A stretch of 64,000 bases of DNA from Pseudomonas sp. GD03944 (GCF_029839275.1 NZ_JAOCAH010000009.1:124001-188000), one strand, 5' to 3'. Shown: positions 1-12,730, counted from the stretch's first letter. The notes: generated from the sequence alone by a model not told the origin. Numbers and translations are program-made.

Positions 1-2
1 AG

Positions 3-410
<408 letters not shown>

Positions 411-480
411 ACCGGCCGTTCTTCGGTAAAGTGCCGCTCGGAATAATCTGACCGTTGAGTCAATTAAATGCCGCTGGTGA

Positions 481-1845
<1,365 letters not shown>

Positions 1846-1863
1846 CCACAGTCGTGGTAAAAG

Positions 1864-1889
1864 AGGGGCGGCGCGAGTCGCCCCTTTTT
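1864..1889 (+). terminator. Intrinsic terminator after eno
   Basis: A 7-bp perfect GC-rich stem (AGGGGCG paired with CGCCCCT) with a short loop is followed by five T. It lies between the eno stop and the ftsB start, so ftsB-ispD are probably partly transcribed by read-through or from their own promoter. Confidence 0.8.
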
Positions 1890-1910
1890 CGTCCGGATAC
1901 CGTTCCCGCT

Positions 1911-2189
1911 ATGCGTAACCCTTACTGGTTGTTCGTCGTCCTGGTGCTGCTGCTGGCGGGTCTGCAGTATCGCTTGTGGGTGGGCGATGGCAGCCTGGCC
2001 CAGGTGACCGAGCTCAAGCAGCTGATCGCGGACCAGCAGGGGGAAAACGAGCGTCTGCTGGAGCGTAACCGGATTCTCGAGGCCGAAGTCATGGAGCTCA
2101 AGCGGGGCATGGAAACCGTGGAAGAGCGGGCCCGTCAGGAGCTTGGCATGGTCAAAGAGGGCGAAACCCTCTATCAGCTGACCGAATGA
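1911..2189 (+). CDS. ftsB: Cell division protein FtsB
   Basis: FtsB is a small bitopic inner-membrane protein that forms the FtsQLB complex, which activates septal peptidoglycan synthesis. The 92-residue product has a short cytoplasmic N-terminus, one membrane helix (about residues 4-21, WLFVVLVLLLAGLQY) and a periplasmic leucine-zipper-like coiled coil (about 30-70) ending in the conserved RARQELGMVKEGE segment. The stop overlaps the ispD start by four bases (ATGA), indicating translational coupling. The ATG at 1911 gives the normal family length. Confidence 0.95.
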   Translation: MRNPYWLFVVLVLLLAGLQYRLWVGDGSLAQVTELKQLIADQQGENERLLERNRILEAEVMELKRGMETVEERARQELGMVKEGETLYQLTE

Positions 2190-2896
2190 ACACACCCGTC
2201 CTCCCGCCGTTCTGGGCGTTGGTCCCCGCTGCCGGTGTCGGCAGTCGCATGCGTGCCGAACGTCCCAAGCAGTACCTGGAGCTGGGCGGCAAATGTATTC
2301 TCGAACACACCCTGGGCTGTTTTCTCGACCACCCGCAATTGCGCGGCATCGTGGTCAGCCTGGCGGTGGATGATCCCTTCTGGCCGACCCTGGCTTGCGC
2401 CAACGATCCCCGTGTCCTGCGGGCCGACGGTGGTCGCGAGCGTGCCGATTCGGTGCTCAACGGCCTGTTGCGCTTGACCGAGCTGGGTGCGGATGAACAG
2501 GATTGGGTGCTGGTGCACGATGCCGCGCGCCCGAACCTGGCACAGAGTGACCTGGACCTGTTGCTGGCGGAACTGGCGGATGACCCCGTGGGTGGGCTGC
2601 TGGCCGTACCGGCACGCGACACCCTCAAACGCGCTGGCGCGGATGGGCGCGTGCGCGAGACGGTCGATCGCTCGGTGATCTGGCAGGCCTATACCCCGCA
2701 GATGTTCCGCCTGGGCATGCTGCACCGTGCGTTGGCGGAGGCGCTGGTGTCGGATGTGTCGATCACCGACGAGGCCTCGGCCATCGAATGGGCAGGGCAA
2801 TCGCCGCGCCTGATCGAGGGCCGGGCGGACAACCTCAAGGTCACCCGCCCGGAAGACCTGCACTACCTGGAGCGCCTCTGGCGAGGCCGCCACTAG
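2186..2896 (+). CDS. ispD: 2-C-methyl-D-erythritol 4-phosphate cytidylyltransferase
   Basis: IspD transfers CMP from CTP to methylerythritol phosphate, the third step of the MEP isoprenoid pathway. The 236-residue protein starts with the nucleotidyltransferase loop (ALVPAAGVGSRM, then RPKQYLELGG), and has VLVHDAARP in the middle, as expected for the family. It overlaps ftsB by four bases. IspF, which acts two steps later, is encoded 3.6 kb downstream rather than fused or adjacent as in many enterics. Confidence 0.97.
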   Translation: MNTPVLPPFWALVPAAGVGSRMRAERPKQYLELGGKCILEHTLGCFLDHPQLRGIVVSLAVDDPFWPTLACANDPRVLRADGGRERADSVLNGLLRLTELGADEQDWVLVHDAARPNLAQSDLDLLLAELADDPVGGLLAVPARDTLKRAGADGRVRETVDRSVIWQAYTPQMFRLGMLHRALAEALVSDVSITDEASAIEWAGQSPRLIEGRADNLKVTRPEDLHYLERLWRGRH

Positions 2897-2928
2897 CGGC
2901 CTGAGGCGCGTCTCCGGCCGTCAGGGAT

Positions 2929-3252
2929 TCAGTGAATCCACTTCTTGGCGTTCTTGCCCAGGTTGCGATCGAGCACGCTGGTGAGCTTGTTCATGGCGCC
3001 ATCGATGGCCTGGTGCATTTCGCAGGCGTCGAAGGACACCGATAACGGATCGCGGCCCTTCATCCGTGCTTCGACTTGGCAGCGCTTGTCCTGGGGACCG
3101 CCTTTCAACGCGTTTTCATCCGACAGGTGCACCACGACCCGGGTCAGGTGTTCCTCGTAGCGTTGCAGTTTTTCCCTGACGCGGATGCGTATGTCTGTTT
3201 TGAGGGCCATCGATGAGTCGATGTGCTTTCCGCTGTTGACCATAACCTGCAT
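2929..3252 (-). CDS. HPF/RaiA-family ribosome-associated protein
   Basis: The 107-residue product resembles the sigma-54 modulation/S30EA family, whose members bind the 30S subunit and cause ribosome hibernation or block translation. The pattern MQVMVNSGKHID, then RYEEHLTRVVVHLSDEN and the C-terminal DACEMHQAIDGAMNKLTSVLDR fits the beta-alpha-beta-beta-beta-alpha fold. It is a short-form protein with no long C-terminal dimerisation domain. It is transcribed alone, convergent to ispD. A second Met four residues in (ATG at 3243) is a possible start. The family is secure; the exact role is not. Confidence 0.8.
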   Translation of the reverse strand: MQVMVNSGKHIDSSMALKTDIRIRVREKLQRYEEHLTRVVVHLSDENALKGGPQDKRCQVEARMKGRDPLSVSFDACEMHQAIDGAMNKLTSVLDRNLGKNAKKWIH

Positions 3253-3353
3253 AACCGTTTCCTCGTGCTGGGTGGGTTCGCAACGGCCCGAAAAAGGGCC
3301 TCGTGGTTACGACGAAGCGGTGTCGGCTGGGTTCCGTTCAGGGTTGTGACATT

Positions 3354-4244
3354 CTATGAGCGATATTCGACGCGCTGGCTCAGTCCTTCGCGCAGGGCAT
3401 CGACCAGTTGCCGAACCTTGGGCGAGAGGTGACGCTGCTGCGGGTACAGGGCCCACACCGCCGTGTTGGGCGGCTGGTGGTTGTCCAGCAGCGAGACCAG
3501 GGCGCCGCTGCGCAGGTGCTCCAGCACGTAGTAGTCGGGCAGTTGGCACAGGCCGAGCCCGCGCAGCGCCGCCTCCAGTACCGCCTGGCCGCTGTTGCAG
3601 CGCCAGTTGCCCTGCACCCGCTGTGACGACTCGCGGCCATCCAGCTGGAAACTCCACTGATCCGTGCTGCCCACCAGGCAGTTGTGCCGGCTCAGCTCCG
3701 ACAGGCTGTGCGGGCGGCCGTAGCGCTGCAGGTAGTCGGGCGCCGCGCACAGGTACATCTGCCGCGGGGCCAGGCGCGTCGCCACCAGGCGCGAGTCCTG
3801 CAGGCGACCCAGGCGAATCGCCAGGTCCAGGCCTTCGTGCACCAGGTCCAGGGTGCGGTTGCTCAATTCGATGTCCACCCGCAACTGGGGATGACGGGTC
3901 ATGAAGTCCGTCACCAGCGGCACGATGAAACGCTCGCCGTAGGCGACCGCACAGGTCATGCGCAGCAGGCCCTTGGGTTCGCTGTTGAGGTCGCCGACCG
4001 CGCGCAGCGCTTCCTCGCGGGCATCCTGCAAGCGCTGACAGTGGTGCAGGAAGGTCTGCCCGGCTTCGGTCAGCGCCACGCGCCGTGTGCTGCGGTAGAA
4101 GAGGCGGGTCTGCAGGCGTTCCTCCAGGCGCGCGATCTGCCGGCTGACCTGGGAGGAGGACAGGCCCAGGCGTTCGGCCGCCGCCGTGAACTGGCCGCAC
4201 TCGGCGACCGCCACGAATTCATCCAGGCCTTCCCAGCGGTTCAT
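3354..4244 (-). CDS. gfnR: LysR-family regulator of the formaldehyde genes (GfnR-like)
   Basis: This 296-residue LysR regulator has an N-terminal winged helix-turn-helix (about residues 15-60; CGQFTAAAERLGLSSSQVSRQIARLE) and a periplasmic-binding-like effector domain. It is divergent from adhC-fghA with a 164-base shared control region. The same arrangement occurs in P. aeruginosa, where the regulator of glutathione-dependent formaldehyde detoxification is called GfnR. The role here is inferred from that position and the symbol should be treated as probable. Translation appears to start at the ATG giving MNRWEGLDEFV. Confidence 0.8.
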   Translation of the reverse strand: MNRWEGLDEFVAVAECGQFTAAAERLGLSSSQVSRQIARLEERLQTRLFYRSTRRVALTEAGQTFLHHCQRLQDAREEALRAVGDLNSEPKGLLRMTCAVAYGERFIVPLVTDFMTRHPQLRVDIELSNRTLDLVHEGLDLAIRLGRLQDSRLVATRLAPRQMYLCAAPDYLQRYGRPHSLSELSRHNCLVGSTDQWSFQLDGRESSQRVQGNWRCNSGQAVLEAALRGLGLCQLPDYYVLEHLRSGALVSLLDNHQPPNTAVWALYPQQRHLSPKVRQLVDALREGLSQRVEYRS

Positions 4245-5521
<1,277 letters not shown>

Positions 5522-5525
5522 TCCG

Positions 5526-5604
5526 TAGGGTGGACAACGCGGCCGTCCCGGTCGCTTGTCCGCCTTGTCTGGTGGAAACGCGTCGCGGTTTTCCACCCTG
5601 CGAG
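5526..5604. repeat. Interspersed inverted repeat (GTAGGGTGGACAACGCG family)
   Basis: The short gap between adhC and fghA begins with GTAGGGTGGACAACGCG and ends with an inverted partner ending TTTTCCACCCTGCG. The same GTAGGGTGGACAA/TTGTCCACCCTAC word recurs at 61024-61054 and 61249-61280, so it belongs to a dispersed intergenic repeat family. Transcribed, it could form a hairpin between the two pathway genes. Confidence 0.6.
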
Positions 5605-5614
5605 AGGATTCGCC

Positions 5615-6457
5615 ATGACCTTGGAAATCGTTTCCAGCAACAAGAGCTTCGGTGGCTGGCACAAGCGCTACCGCCACCGTTCCAGTTCCCTGAACTGCGA
5701 CATGGTGTTCGCCGTCTACCTGCCGCCGCAGGCGGAGCAGGGCGCCAAGCTGCCGGTGCTGTACTGGCTGAGCGGGCTGACCTGCACCGATGAGAACTTC
5801 ATGCAGAAGGCCGGCGCCCAGCGCATGGCGGCCGAGCTCGGGCTGATCATCGTCGCCCCGGACACCAGTCCGCGCGGTGAGGGCGTACCGGACGACGCCA
5901 ACGGCGCCTACGACTTCGGCCTGGGGGCCGGCTTTTACGTCAACGCCACCCAGGAGCCCTGGGCGCGGCACTACCGCATGTACGACTACGTGGTGCAGGA
6001 ACTCCCGGCGCTGATCGAGGCGAACTTCCCGGTCTCCGACAAACGCGGCATCGCCGGCCATTCCATGGGCGGCCACGGTGCGCTGATCTGCGCGCTGAAG
6101 AACCCGGGACGTTACCAGTCGGTGTCGGCGTTCTCGCCGATCACCAACCCGCTGAATTGCCCCTGGGGCGAAAAAGCGTTCTCCAACTACCTGGGCGATG
6201 ACCGTTCGCGCTGGCGCGAGTGGGATGCCAGCGCGCTGATCGCCGAGGCCACCGAAAAACTGCCGATCCTGATCGACCAGGGCGACCGCGACGACTTCCT
6301 CGACGGCCAGCTCAAGCCGCAGGTGCTGGAGGCAGCGGCCAGAACGGCGGGCCACCCGCTGATCCTGCGCCTGCAACCCGGCTACGACCACAGCTATTAC
6401 TTCATCGCCAGCTTCATTGACGACCACCTGCGGCACCATGCCCAGGCGCTCGCCTGA
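5615..6457 (+). CDS. fghA: S-formylglutathione hydrolase
   Basis: FghA hydrolyses S-formylglutathione to formate and glutathione, completing formaldehyde detoxification after AdhC. It is a 280-residue alpha/beta hydrolase of the esterase D family. The nucleophile elbow is GHSMGG with Ser150; the later DQGDRDDFL and GYDHSYYF segments supply the expected Asp and His of the triad. GAGAGGATTCGCC just before the ATG is a good ribosome site. It is separated from adhC by 93 bases containing a dispersed repeat, and the two are very likely co-expressed. Confidence 0.97.
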   Translation: MTLEIVSSNKSFGGWHKRYRHRSSSLNCDMVFAVYLPPQAEQGAKLPVLYWLSGLTCTDENFMQKAGAQRMAAELGLIIVAPDTSPRGEGVPDDANGAYDFGLGAGFYVNATQEPWARHYRMYDYVVQELPALIEANFPVSDKRGIAGHSMGGHGALICALKNPGRYQSVSAFSPITNPLNCPWGEKAFSNYLGDDRSRWREWDASALIAEATEKLPILIDQGDRDDFLDGQLKPQVLEAAARTAGHPLILRLQPGYDHSYYFIASFIDDHLRHHAQALA

Positions 6458-6549
6458 TCGATGAAGGGCTGATGCGATGGACGCGACAGGTTCGCCGGGT
6501 GTCGCCCTGCGGTAGAATCACGCCCTGATTTTTTTCGGGGCGTTTTTCT

Positions 6550-7023
6550 ATGCGTATCGGTCACGGCTACGACGTTCATCGTTTTGGCGAGGGCGACTTC
6601 ATCACCCTCGGCGGCGTGCGTATCCCGCACAAGTTTGGTCTGGTCGCGCATTCCGACGGCGATGTGCTGTTGCATGCCCTGAGCGATGCGCTGCTGGGCG
6701 CCGTGGCGCTGGGCGATATCGGCAAGCACTTCCCGGACACCGACCCCACCTTCAAGGGTGCCGACAGCCGCGCACTGCTGCGCCATGTGGTCGGGCTGCT
6801 GCATGCCAAGGGCCATAAGGTCGGCAATGTCGATGCCACCATCATTGCCCAGGCACCGAAAATGGCGCCGCACATCGAGCGCATGCGCGAGCTGATCGCT
6901 GCTGACCTCCAGGTCGAGCTGGACGCGGTCAACGTCAAGGCCACCACCACCGAGAAACTGGGCTTCACCGGCCGTGAGGAAGGCATCGCCGTGCATGCCG
7001 TGGCCCTGGTGCTGCGCGCATGA
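6550..7023 (+). CDS. ispF: 2-C-methyl-D-erythritol 2,4-cyclodiphosphate synthase
   Basis: IspF cyclises 4-diphosphocytidyl-methylerythritol 2-phosphate to MEcPP with release of CMP in the MEP pathway. The 157-residue product has the metal ligands Asp8 and His10 (GYDVHRF) and His42 (LLHALSD), and the C-terminal [15 protein letters not shown] motif. It opens a packed run with truD, surE and pcm; its stop overlaps the truD start by four bases. Confidence 0.97.
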   Translation: MRIGHGYDVHRFGEGDFITLGGVRIPHKFGLVAHSDGDVLLHALSDALLGAVALGDIGKHFPDTDPTFKGADSRALLRHVVGLLHAKGHKVGNVDATIIAQAPKMAPHIERMRELIAADLQVELDAVNVKATTTEKLGFTGREEGIAVHAVALVLRA

Positions 7024-8078
7024 CCGAGTTGGAACTGCTGGGCCCGCGTGCCCATGGCGCGGCCTGTGGCTCGGCGGTGCTCAAGGCCGTCGCCGAAGAT
7101 TTCCAGGTCGATGAGGTGCTGGACATCCCGCTGGCCGGTGAAGGCGAGCACCTGTGGCTGTGGGTGGAAAAGCGTGGCCTGAACACCGAGGACGCGGCGC
7201 GGCGTATCGCCCGCGCTGCCGGTGTACCACTGAAGCTGATCAGCTATGCCGGCCTCAAGGATCGCCAGGCGCTGACCCGGCAGTGGTTCAGCCTGCACCT
7301 GCCAGGCAAGGCCGATCCGGACCTGGCGGCCGCCGAGGGCAAGGACCTGGCCATCCTCAAGCGCGTGCGGCACACCCGCAAGCTGCAGCGTGGCGCGCAT
7401 TCAGCCAATGGCTTCACCCTGCGCCTGACGCAGCTGTCGGCCGATCGCGACGCCCTGGAGCGGCGCCTGCAGCAGGTGGCGGCCCAGGGCATTCCCAATT
7501 ACTACGGCTCGCAGCGTTTCGGCCATGACGGCGGCAACGTGGCGGACGCCCGTCGTTTCGCCAGCAGCAAGGCGCTGCCGCCGCAGCGCAATATCCGCTC
7601 GCGCCTGTTGTCGGCCGCGCGCAGCTACCTGTTCAACCGGGTACTGGCCGAGCGGGTCGCCGACGGTTCCTGGAACCAGGCAAGGGTGGGCGACCTGCTC
7701 GCCTTCACCGACAGCCGCAGTTTCTTCATGGCCGGTGAGGCCGAGTGCGCCGACCCGCGGCTGGCGATTCTCGACCTCCATCCCACCGGTCCGTTGTGGG
7801 GTGCCGGCGACCCGCCGGCGGCGGGGCAGACCGCCTCCCTGGAGCAGAACATCGCCCAGACCGATCAGGCACTTAGCGAATGGTTGGCCGAAGCGGGCAT
7901 GGCGCACGAACGGCGAATCCTGCGCCTCCCCATCGGCGGTTTGACGTGGCATTATCCCGGGCCTGACATTCTGCAACTGGAATTCGTCCTGCCGGCTGGA
8001 TGCTTCGCCACCGTATTGGTGCGCGAACTCGTCGATCTGTTGCCGGCAGGGCAGACGGACAACCCATGCGTATTCTGA
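7020..8078 (+). CDS. truD: tRNA pseudouridine(13) synthase TruD
   Basis: TruD converts uridine 13 of tRNA-Glu to pseudouridine. The 352-residue product carries the catalytic aspartate Asp81 in [13 protein letters not shown] and the family motif [14 protein letters not shown] in the middle domain. Its start overlaps ispF by four bases and its 3' end overlaps surE by 13 bases, so the three are translated as a unit. Family length and motifs are normal. Confidence 0.96.
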   Translation: MTELELLGPRAHGAACGSAVLKAVAEDFQVDEVLDIPLAGEGEHLWLWVEKRGLNTEDAARRIARAAGVPLKLISYAGLKDRQALTRQWFSLHLPGKADPDLAAAEGKDLAILKRVRHTRKLQRGAHSANGFTLRLTQLSADRDALERRLQQVAAQGIPNYYGSQRFGHDGGNVADARRFASSKALPPQRNIRSRLLSAARSYLFNRVLAERVADGSWNQARVGDLLAFTDSRSFFMAGEAECADPRLAILDLHPTGPLWGAGDPPAAGQTASLEQNIAQTDQALSEWLAEAGMAHERRILRLPIGGLTWHYPGPDILQLEFVLPAGCFATVLVRELVDLLPAGQTDNPCVF

Positions 8079-8815
8079 TTTCTAACGATGACGGGGTGGC
8101 TGCGCCAGGCCTTGCCGCGCTGCACGCTGCGCTGGTCGATTATGCCGACTGCACGGTGATCGCCCCCGATCAGGACAAGAGCGGAGCCGGCAGCTCGCTG
8201 ACCCTCGACCGCCCGCTGCACCCGATGTACCTGCCCAACGGTTTCATCAGCCTCAACGGCACGCCCACCGATTGCGTGCACCTGGGGCTTAACGGCTTGT
8301 TACCGCATGTTACCGATCTCGTGGTGTCCGGGATCAACCTGGGGGCCAACCTGGGGGATGACGTGCTGTATTCCGGTACTGTCGCCGCCGCCCTGGAAGG
8401 GCGTTTCCTGTCGCGTCCGGCCTTCGCCTTCTCGCTGTTGTCGCGGTCCCCGGAAAACCTGCCGACCGCCGCCTACTTCGCGCGCAAGCTGGTCGAGGCC
8501 CATGAGCAGCTCGACCTGCCGCCGCGTACCGTTCTGAATGTGAATGTCCCCAACCTGCCGCTCGAAGACATCCGGGGTGTCCAGGTCACACGCCTGGGCC
8601 ATCGTGCACGGGCCGCCGCGCCAGTGAAGGTGGTCAATCCCCGCGGCAAGGAAGGCTACTGGATCTCGGTGGTCGGCGACGCCGAAGACGGCGGACCGGG
8701 CACCGATTTCCACGCCGTGCTGCAGGGCTATGTCTCGGTCACGCCGTTGCAGCTGGACCGTACCTTTCAGGAAGGCTTCAACCGCCTGCAACCATGGCTG
8801 GAGGGCCTCCTGTGA
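8066..8815 (+). CDS. surE: 5'/3'-nucleotidase SurE
   Basis: SurE is a metal-dependent phosphatase acting on nucleoside monophosphates and short polyphosphates, associated with stationary-phase survival. The 249-residue protein starts [11 protein letters not shown], in which the Asp-Asp pair binds metal; [14 protein letters not shown] carries another ligand region. I chose the ATG at 8066 because it gives this canonical N-terminus; an upstream frame extension lies inside truD. It is followed immediately by pcm, the usual stress-survival pairing. Confidence 0.97.
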   Translation: MRILISNDDGVAAPGLAALHAALVDYADCTVIAPDQDKSGAGSSLTLDRPLHPMYLPNGFISLNGTPTDCVHLGLNGLLPHVTDLVVSGINLGANLGDDVLYSGTVAAALEGRFLSRPAFAFSLLSRSPENLPTAAYFARKLVEAHEQLDLPPRTVLNVNVPNLPLEDIRGVQVTRLGHRARAAAPVKVVNPRGKEGYWISVVGDAEDGGPGTDFHAVLQGYVSVTPLQLDRTFQEGFNRLQPWLEGLL

Positions 8816-9492
8816 TGAACCGCGAGCAAGACGAGCTGAATCGTCGGGGCATCGGCATGACCTCGCAGCGCACCCGTGAGCGCCTGATTCAGCGCCTGTA
8901 CGAAGAAGGGCTGTCCAACGCGCGGGTACTGGAGGCGATTCGCCGCACGCCCCGTCACCTGTTCGTCGACGAAGCACTGGCCCACCGCGCCTACGAAGAC
9001 ACCGCACTGCCGATCGGGCACAACCAGACCATCTCGCAGCCCTATATGGTGGCGCGCATGAGCGAGCTGCTGCTGGCGGCCGGCCCGCTGGACAAGGTGC
9101 TGGAGATCGGCACCGGGTCCGGCTACCAGACCGCGATCCTGGCCCAGCTCGTCGAGCGCGTGTTCACCGTCGAGCGCATCCAGGTGCTGCAGGAGCGGGC
9201 GAAAGAGCGCCTGGCGGCCCTCAACCTGCGCAACGTGGTGTTCCGCTGGGGCGACGGCTGGGAAGGCTGGCCGGCCCTGGCCTCCTACAACGGCATCATC
9301 GTGACGGCGGCAGCGGCCGAAGTGCCCCAGGCGCTGCTGGATCAACTGGCCCCCGGTGGCCGTCTGGTGATCCCGGTGGGGACCGGCGACGTGCAACAGT
9401 TGCTGCTGATCGTGCGTGAGGAAGACGGATTCTCCCGGCACGTACTCGACGCGGTGCGTTTCGTGCCCCTGCTCAACGGCCCCGTGGTTTGA
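8815..9492 (+). CDS. pcm: Protein-L-isoaspartate O-methyltransferase
   Basis: Pcm uses S-adenosylmethionine to methylate abnormal isoaspartyl residues so that damaged proteins can be repaired. The 225-residue product has the SAM-binding motif [16 protein letters not shown] and the conserved [10 protein letters not shown] and [14 protein letters not shown] segments. The ATG at 8815 overlaps the surE TGA by one base. An ATG seven codons upstream, or the internal Met giving [10 protein letters not shown], are alternatives. Linked to surE and rpoS as in other gamma-proteobacteria. Confidence 0.95.
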   Translation: MNREQDELNRRGIGMTSQRTRERLIQRLYEEGLSNARVLEAIRRTPRHLFVDEALAHRAYEDTALPIGHNQTISQPYMVARMSELLLAAGPLDKVLEIGTGSGYQTAILAQLVERVFTVERIQVLQERAKERLAALNLRNVVFRWGDGWEGWPALASYNGIIVTAAAAEVPQALLDQLAPGGRLVIPVGTGDVQQLLLIVREEDGFSRHVLDAVRFVPLLNGPVV

Positions 9493-9514
9493 TGCCTGGT
9501 TTCTGGATAGCCCC

Positions 9515-10453
9515 ATGAAAAGCTCGCTGCTGCTTTACGCGAAGGGTATCGCCATGGGGGCCGCCGATGTCGTTCCAGGCGTATCCGGCGGCACAGTGGC
9601 CTTTATCAGTGGTATCTACGATGACCTGCTGCGTTCGATAGCCAGCATTCCCGCAGCGTTTCTGCTGTTGCTTCGTGGGCGGATCAAGGCGGCGTGGCAA
9701 ACGGCCAACGCGACCTTTCTGCTCATTCTGCTCGGGGGCATCCTGACCAGTGTGGTGAGCCTGGCGCGCCTGATCACCTACCTGCTGGAGCAGCATCCGA
9801 TTCCCGTGTGGTCGTTCTTCTTCGGGCTGATCCTGGTTTCCTGTCACTTGGTCGGACGCGAAATACAGCGCTGGAACTGGAGTCGCATCGTCAGCTTCGT
9901 CCTGGGTGGCGCGTTCGCCTACTGGATCACCGTGGCGTCACCGGTGCAGATGGGGCAGGACTCGTTGAGCATTTTCATGGCGGGGGCCATCGCCATCTGC
10001 GCCATGATCCTGCCGGGTATCTCCGGCAGTTTCATCCTGGTACTGCTCGGGTTGTATTCGTTCGTTCTCGGCGCCGTGAAATCGCTGGACCTGGCGGTGC
10101 TGGCCGTCTTCGCCAGTGGCTGCCTGGTCGGCATCGTCAGTTTTGCCGGCATCCTGCGCTGGATGCTGCTGCACTGGCGGGACCTGACCCTCGCTTTTCT
10201 GACGGGGCTCATGCTCGGCTCGCTGAACAAAATCTGGCCGTGGAAGGAAACCCTGACCTGGCAAACGGATCGACATGGCGAGCAGATTCCGTTGCTGCAG
10301 GATAATGTGCTGCCCTGGCATTTCGCCGAGATCAGCGGGGACGACCCGCAACTGCTGCTGGCGATTGTCCTGGCTGTACTGGGTGTCCTGCTGGTGCTGG
10401 GGCTCGAGTGGCTGGCGGGTCGTCGACAGCAAAGCGCTGGCCGCACGGAATAA
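9515..10453 (+). CDS. DUF368 membrane protein (PopT-type undecaprenyl phosphate translocase family)
   Basis: This 312-residue integral membrane protein starts MKSSLLLYAKGIAMGAADVV and has the DUF368 signature GAADVVPGVSGGT near the N-terminus, repeated in related form as MILPGISGSF around residue 165, consistent with an internal duplication of two inverted halves. About eight hydrophobic segments are visible. Work on the family (PopT) shows that members return undecaprenyl phosphate across the inner membrane; that activity is inferred here from family. The ATG at 9515 follows pcm closely, placing an envelope-recycling gene in the surE-rpoS run. Confidence 0.85.
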   Translation: MKSSLLLYAKGIAMGAADVVPGVSGGTVAFISGIYDDLLRSIASIPAAFLLLLRGRIKAAWQTANATFLLILLGGILTSVVSLARLITYLLEQHPIPVWSFFFGLILVSCHLVGREIQRWNWSRIVSFVLGGAFAYWITVASPVQMGQDSLSIFMAGAIAICAMILPGISGSFILVLLGLYSFVLGAVKSLDLAVLAVFASGCLVGIVSFAGILRWMLLHWRDLTLAFLTGLMLGSLNKIWPWKETLTWQTDRHGEQIPLLQDNVLPWHFAEISGDDPQLLLAIVLAVLGVLLVLGLEWLAGRRQQSAGRTE

Positions 10454-10504
10454 ATCCGGCACAATATGCGCCAGAGAACAGATGCAATAGAAAGGGAGAG
10501 CCGG

Positions 10505-11374
10505 GTGAGTTCCACTGCCAGTCAACTGCGCGTTAGCACCAGCATTGCTCGAAGCCTGTTGAGTGGATTGGTCATCGCTGCTGCCCTGGCGGGCTGTGCA
10601 AGCCCGCCCCCTGGTGGCGTCCAGGTCGTCGATCGCAATAACCGCGGGGCCGCTGCCGTTGCGCAACGTCAACCGGTGACCAGCGGTCAGTACGTGGTCA
10701 AGCGCGGCGACACCCTCTATTCCATCGCCTTCCGGTTCGGCTGGGACTGGAAGGCCCTGGCGGCCCGCAACGGTATCGCACCGCCTTACCTGATTCGCGT
10801 GGGGCAGGTGATCCGCTTCGACGGACAGCAGCCGAGCCGAGCACCGGTGGTGGCTACGGCGCCGCCCGTCGTCAGGCCGTCCACCCCGGTGGTTCGTCCC
10901 ACCGCACCCGTGCAGGCCCCGCCCGCTCAGGCGCCAACCGCCCCGGCGACACCCATCAAGGTCACCCCGGCGACCACGCCGGTGCAGCCCGTTCAGCGCT
11001 CCGCATCGGGTTGGGCATGGCCGGCAAATGGTGCGATTATCGGCCGTTTTTCCTCAAACGGTAGTTTGAATAAAGGCATTGATATCGCCGGTGAATTGGG
11101 CCAGCCTGTTTTGGCTGCGTCTGATGGATCCGTGGTGTACGCCGGGAGTGGTTTACGGGGCTACGGCGAGTTGGTGATCATCAAACACAGTGATACCTAC
11201 GTAAGCGCTTACGGTCACAACCGTAGGCTGTTAGTACGGGAGGGGCAGCGGGTCAAAGCCGGGCAGACAATTGCCGAGATGGGTTCTACGGGAACCGACC
11301 GGGTGAAGCTTCACTTCGAGATTCGCCGTCAGGGTAAGCCAGTGGATCCGTTGCAATACCTGCCACGTCGTTGA
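10505..11374 (+). CDS. nlpD: NlpD-like lipoprotein with LysM and degenerate LytM (M23) domains
   Basis: This lipoprotein probably activates periplasmic amidases during septal peptidoglycan splitting. Starting from the GTG at 10505 (GGGAGAG upstream), the 289 residues comprise a signal peptide ending in the lipobox LAGC, a LysM domain (YVVKRGDTLYSIAFRFGWD), a Pro/Ala/Val-rich linker, and a LytM domain. The M23 zinc ligands are replaced: Asn-Lys-Gly-Ile-Asp stands where His-x-x-x-Asp is expected and Lys-Leu-His where His-x-His is expected. It is therefore a non-catalytic activator, as NlpD is. It precedes rpoS, whose main promoter in related species lies inside nlpD. Confidence 0.92.
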   Translation: MSSTASQLRVSTSIARSLLSGLVIAAALAGCASPPPGGVQVVDRNNRGAAAVAQRQPVTSGQYVVKRGDTLYSIAFRFGWDWKALAARNGIAPPYLIRVGQVIRFDGQQPSRAPVVATAPPVVRPSTPVVRPTAPVQAPPAQAPTAPATPIKVTPATTPVQPVQRSASGWAWPANGAIIGRFSSNGSLNKGIDIAGELGQPVLAASDGSVVYAGSGLRGYGELVIIKHSDTYVSAYGHNRRLLVREGQRVKAGQTIAEMGSTGTDRVKLHFEIRRQGKPVDPLQYLPRR

Positions 11375-11479
11375 TTCGTTTCCAGCCTGTTCTTCCACGT
11401 AGGATGGACGGGCTCAGGTGTAGCCAAGGAACGAGGCGCCACCAGGGCTTGCTGTCGAACTCAGCAAGGGACAACAACA

Positions 11480-12487
11480 ATGGCACTCAATCAAAAAGAA
11501 GCGCCGGAGTTTGACGTCGACGATGAGCTGCTCCTCATGGAGCCAGGTATCGTCCTGGATGAGGTGTTGAGCGACGAGGTGGAAACACCGACCCCGCGCA
11601 CCAAGGCCAAACACTCCACCAGCAGCAAGCAACACAAGTACATCGATTACACCCGCGCGCTCGACGCCACTCAGCTGTACCTCAACGAAATCGGTTTTTC
11701 CCCCCTGCTTACTCCCGAAGAGGAAGTGCACTTCGCGCGCCTGGCGCAGAAGGGCGACCCTGCCGGGCGCAAGCGCATGATCGAGAGCAACCTGCGCCTG
11801 GTGGTGAAAATCGCCCGACGCTACGTCAACCGCGGCCTTTCCCTGCTGGACCTGATCGAAGAGGGCAACCTCGGGCTGATCCGGGCCGTGGAGAAGTTCG
11901 ACCCTGAACGGGGTTTCCGCTTCTCGACCTATGCCACCTGGTGGATCCGCCAGACCATCGAACGGGCGATCATGAATCAGACCCGTACCATTCGATTACC
12001 CATTCATGTGGTCAAAGAGCTCAACGTTTACCTGCGTGCCGCTCGTGAATTGACCCAGAAGCTCGACCACGAGCCTTCGGCCGAAGAAATCGCCAACCTG
12101 CTGGAAAAACCGGTGGGTGAGGTCAAGCGCATGCTTGGCCTGAACGAGCGGGTGTCTTCGGTGGACGTATCCCTCGGTCCGGACTCGGACAAGACGCTGC
12201 TCGACACCCTGACCGACGACCGCCCCACCGATCCCTGCGAGCTGCTGCAGGACGATGACCTCTCGCAGAGCATCGACCAGTGGCTGTCCGAGCTGACCGA
12301 CAAGCAACGCGAAGTCGTCGTGCGTCGTTTTGGCTTGCGCGGCCATGAGAGCTGCACCCTGGAAGAGGTCGGGCAGGAAATCGGCCTGACCCGAGAACGC
12401 GTCAGGCAGATCCAGGTGGAGGCGCTGAAGCGCCTTCGGGAAATCCTGGAGAAGAACGGCCTGTCGAGCGATGCGTTGTTCCAGTAA
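11480..12487 (+). CDS. rpoS: RNA polymerase sigma factor RpoS (sigma-38)
   Basis: RpoS directs the general stress and stationary-phase response. The 335-residue protein has sigma-70 family region 1.2 ([19 protein letters not shown]), region 2 with [18 protein letters not shown], region 3, and region 4 with a helix-turn-helix ending in [19 protein letters not shown]. Length and motifs are standard. It is preceded by nlpD and followed by a terminator and then rsmZ, as in other Pseudomonas genomes. Confidence 0.99.
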   Translation: MALNQKEAPEFDVDDELLLMEPGIVLDEVLSDEVETPTPRTKAKHSTSSKQHKYIDYTRALDATQLYLNEIGFSPLLTPEEEVHFARLAQKGDPAGRKRMIESNLRLVVKIARRYVNRGLSLLDLIEEGNLGLIRAVEKFDPERGFRFSTYATWWIRQTIERAIMNQTRTIRLPIHVVKELNVYLRAARELTQKLDHEPSAEEIANLLEKPVGEVKRMLGLNERVSSVDVSLGPDSDKTLLDTLTDDRPTDPCELLQDDDLSQSIDQWLSELTDKQREVVVRRFGLRGHESCTLEEVGQEIGLTRERVRQIQVEALKRLREILEKNGLSSDALFQ

Positions 12488-12505
12488 GCGTTCGCTTGAA
12501 CTCGA

Positions 12506-12529
12506 AACCCGGCTTCGGCCGGGTTTTTT
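12506..12529 (+). terminator. Intrinsic terminator after rpoS
   Basis: An 8-bp stem (AACCCGGC paired with GCCGGGTT) closes a TTCG tetraloop and runs into six T. It ends the nlpD-rpoS transcription unit just before the rsmZ control region. Confidence 0.9.
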
Positions 12530-12538
12530 GTGGGTGCT

Positions 12539-12556
12539 TGTAAGCCATCACTTACA
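12539..12556 (+). promoter_or_regulatory. GacA upstream activating sequence of rsmZ
   Basis: The sequence TGTAAG-CCATCA-CTTACA is a perfect match to the GacA binding consensus TGTAAG-N6-CTTACA. It sits about 175-190 bases upstream of the predicted rsmZ start, the distance seen for rsmZ in other pseudomonads. It implies that rsmZ here is controlled by the GacS/GacA two-component system. Confidence 0.9.
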
Positions 12557-12694
12557 TTACATGTAAGCGTATGCGGGAAATAACGCCAGAAAACGAACCA
12601 CTCGCGGTATGTGCTGTTCCTAACCTATTGATAGATATCAATTAAATTATTTTGCGTGCCGCTTTTTTGCGGGGTGCAAGGCTTTGGCAGGGGG

Positions 12695-12722
12695 TTGCCG
12701 CACATCCCCGATTGGCTAGTAT
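12695..12722 (+). promoter_or_regulatory. Probable rsmZ core promoter
   Basis: TTGCCG and TAGTAT are separated by 16 bases, and the RNA start expected from the conserved 5' end (TGTCGACGG) lies nine bases after the -10 element. This assignment is by eye. Confidence 0.65.
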
Positions 12723-12730
12723 TTGAACTG

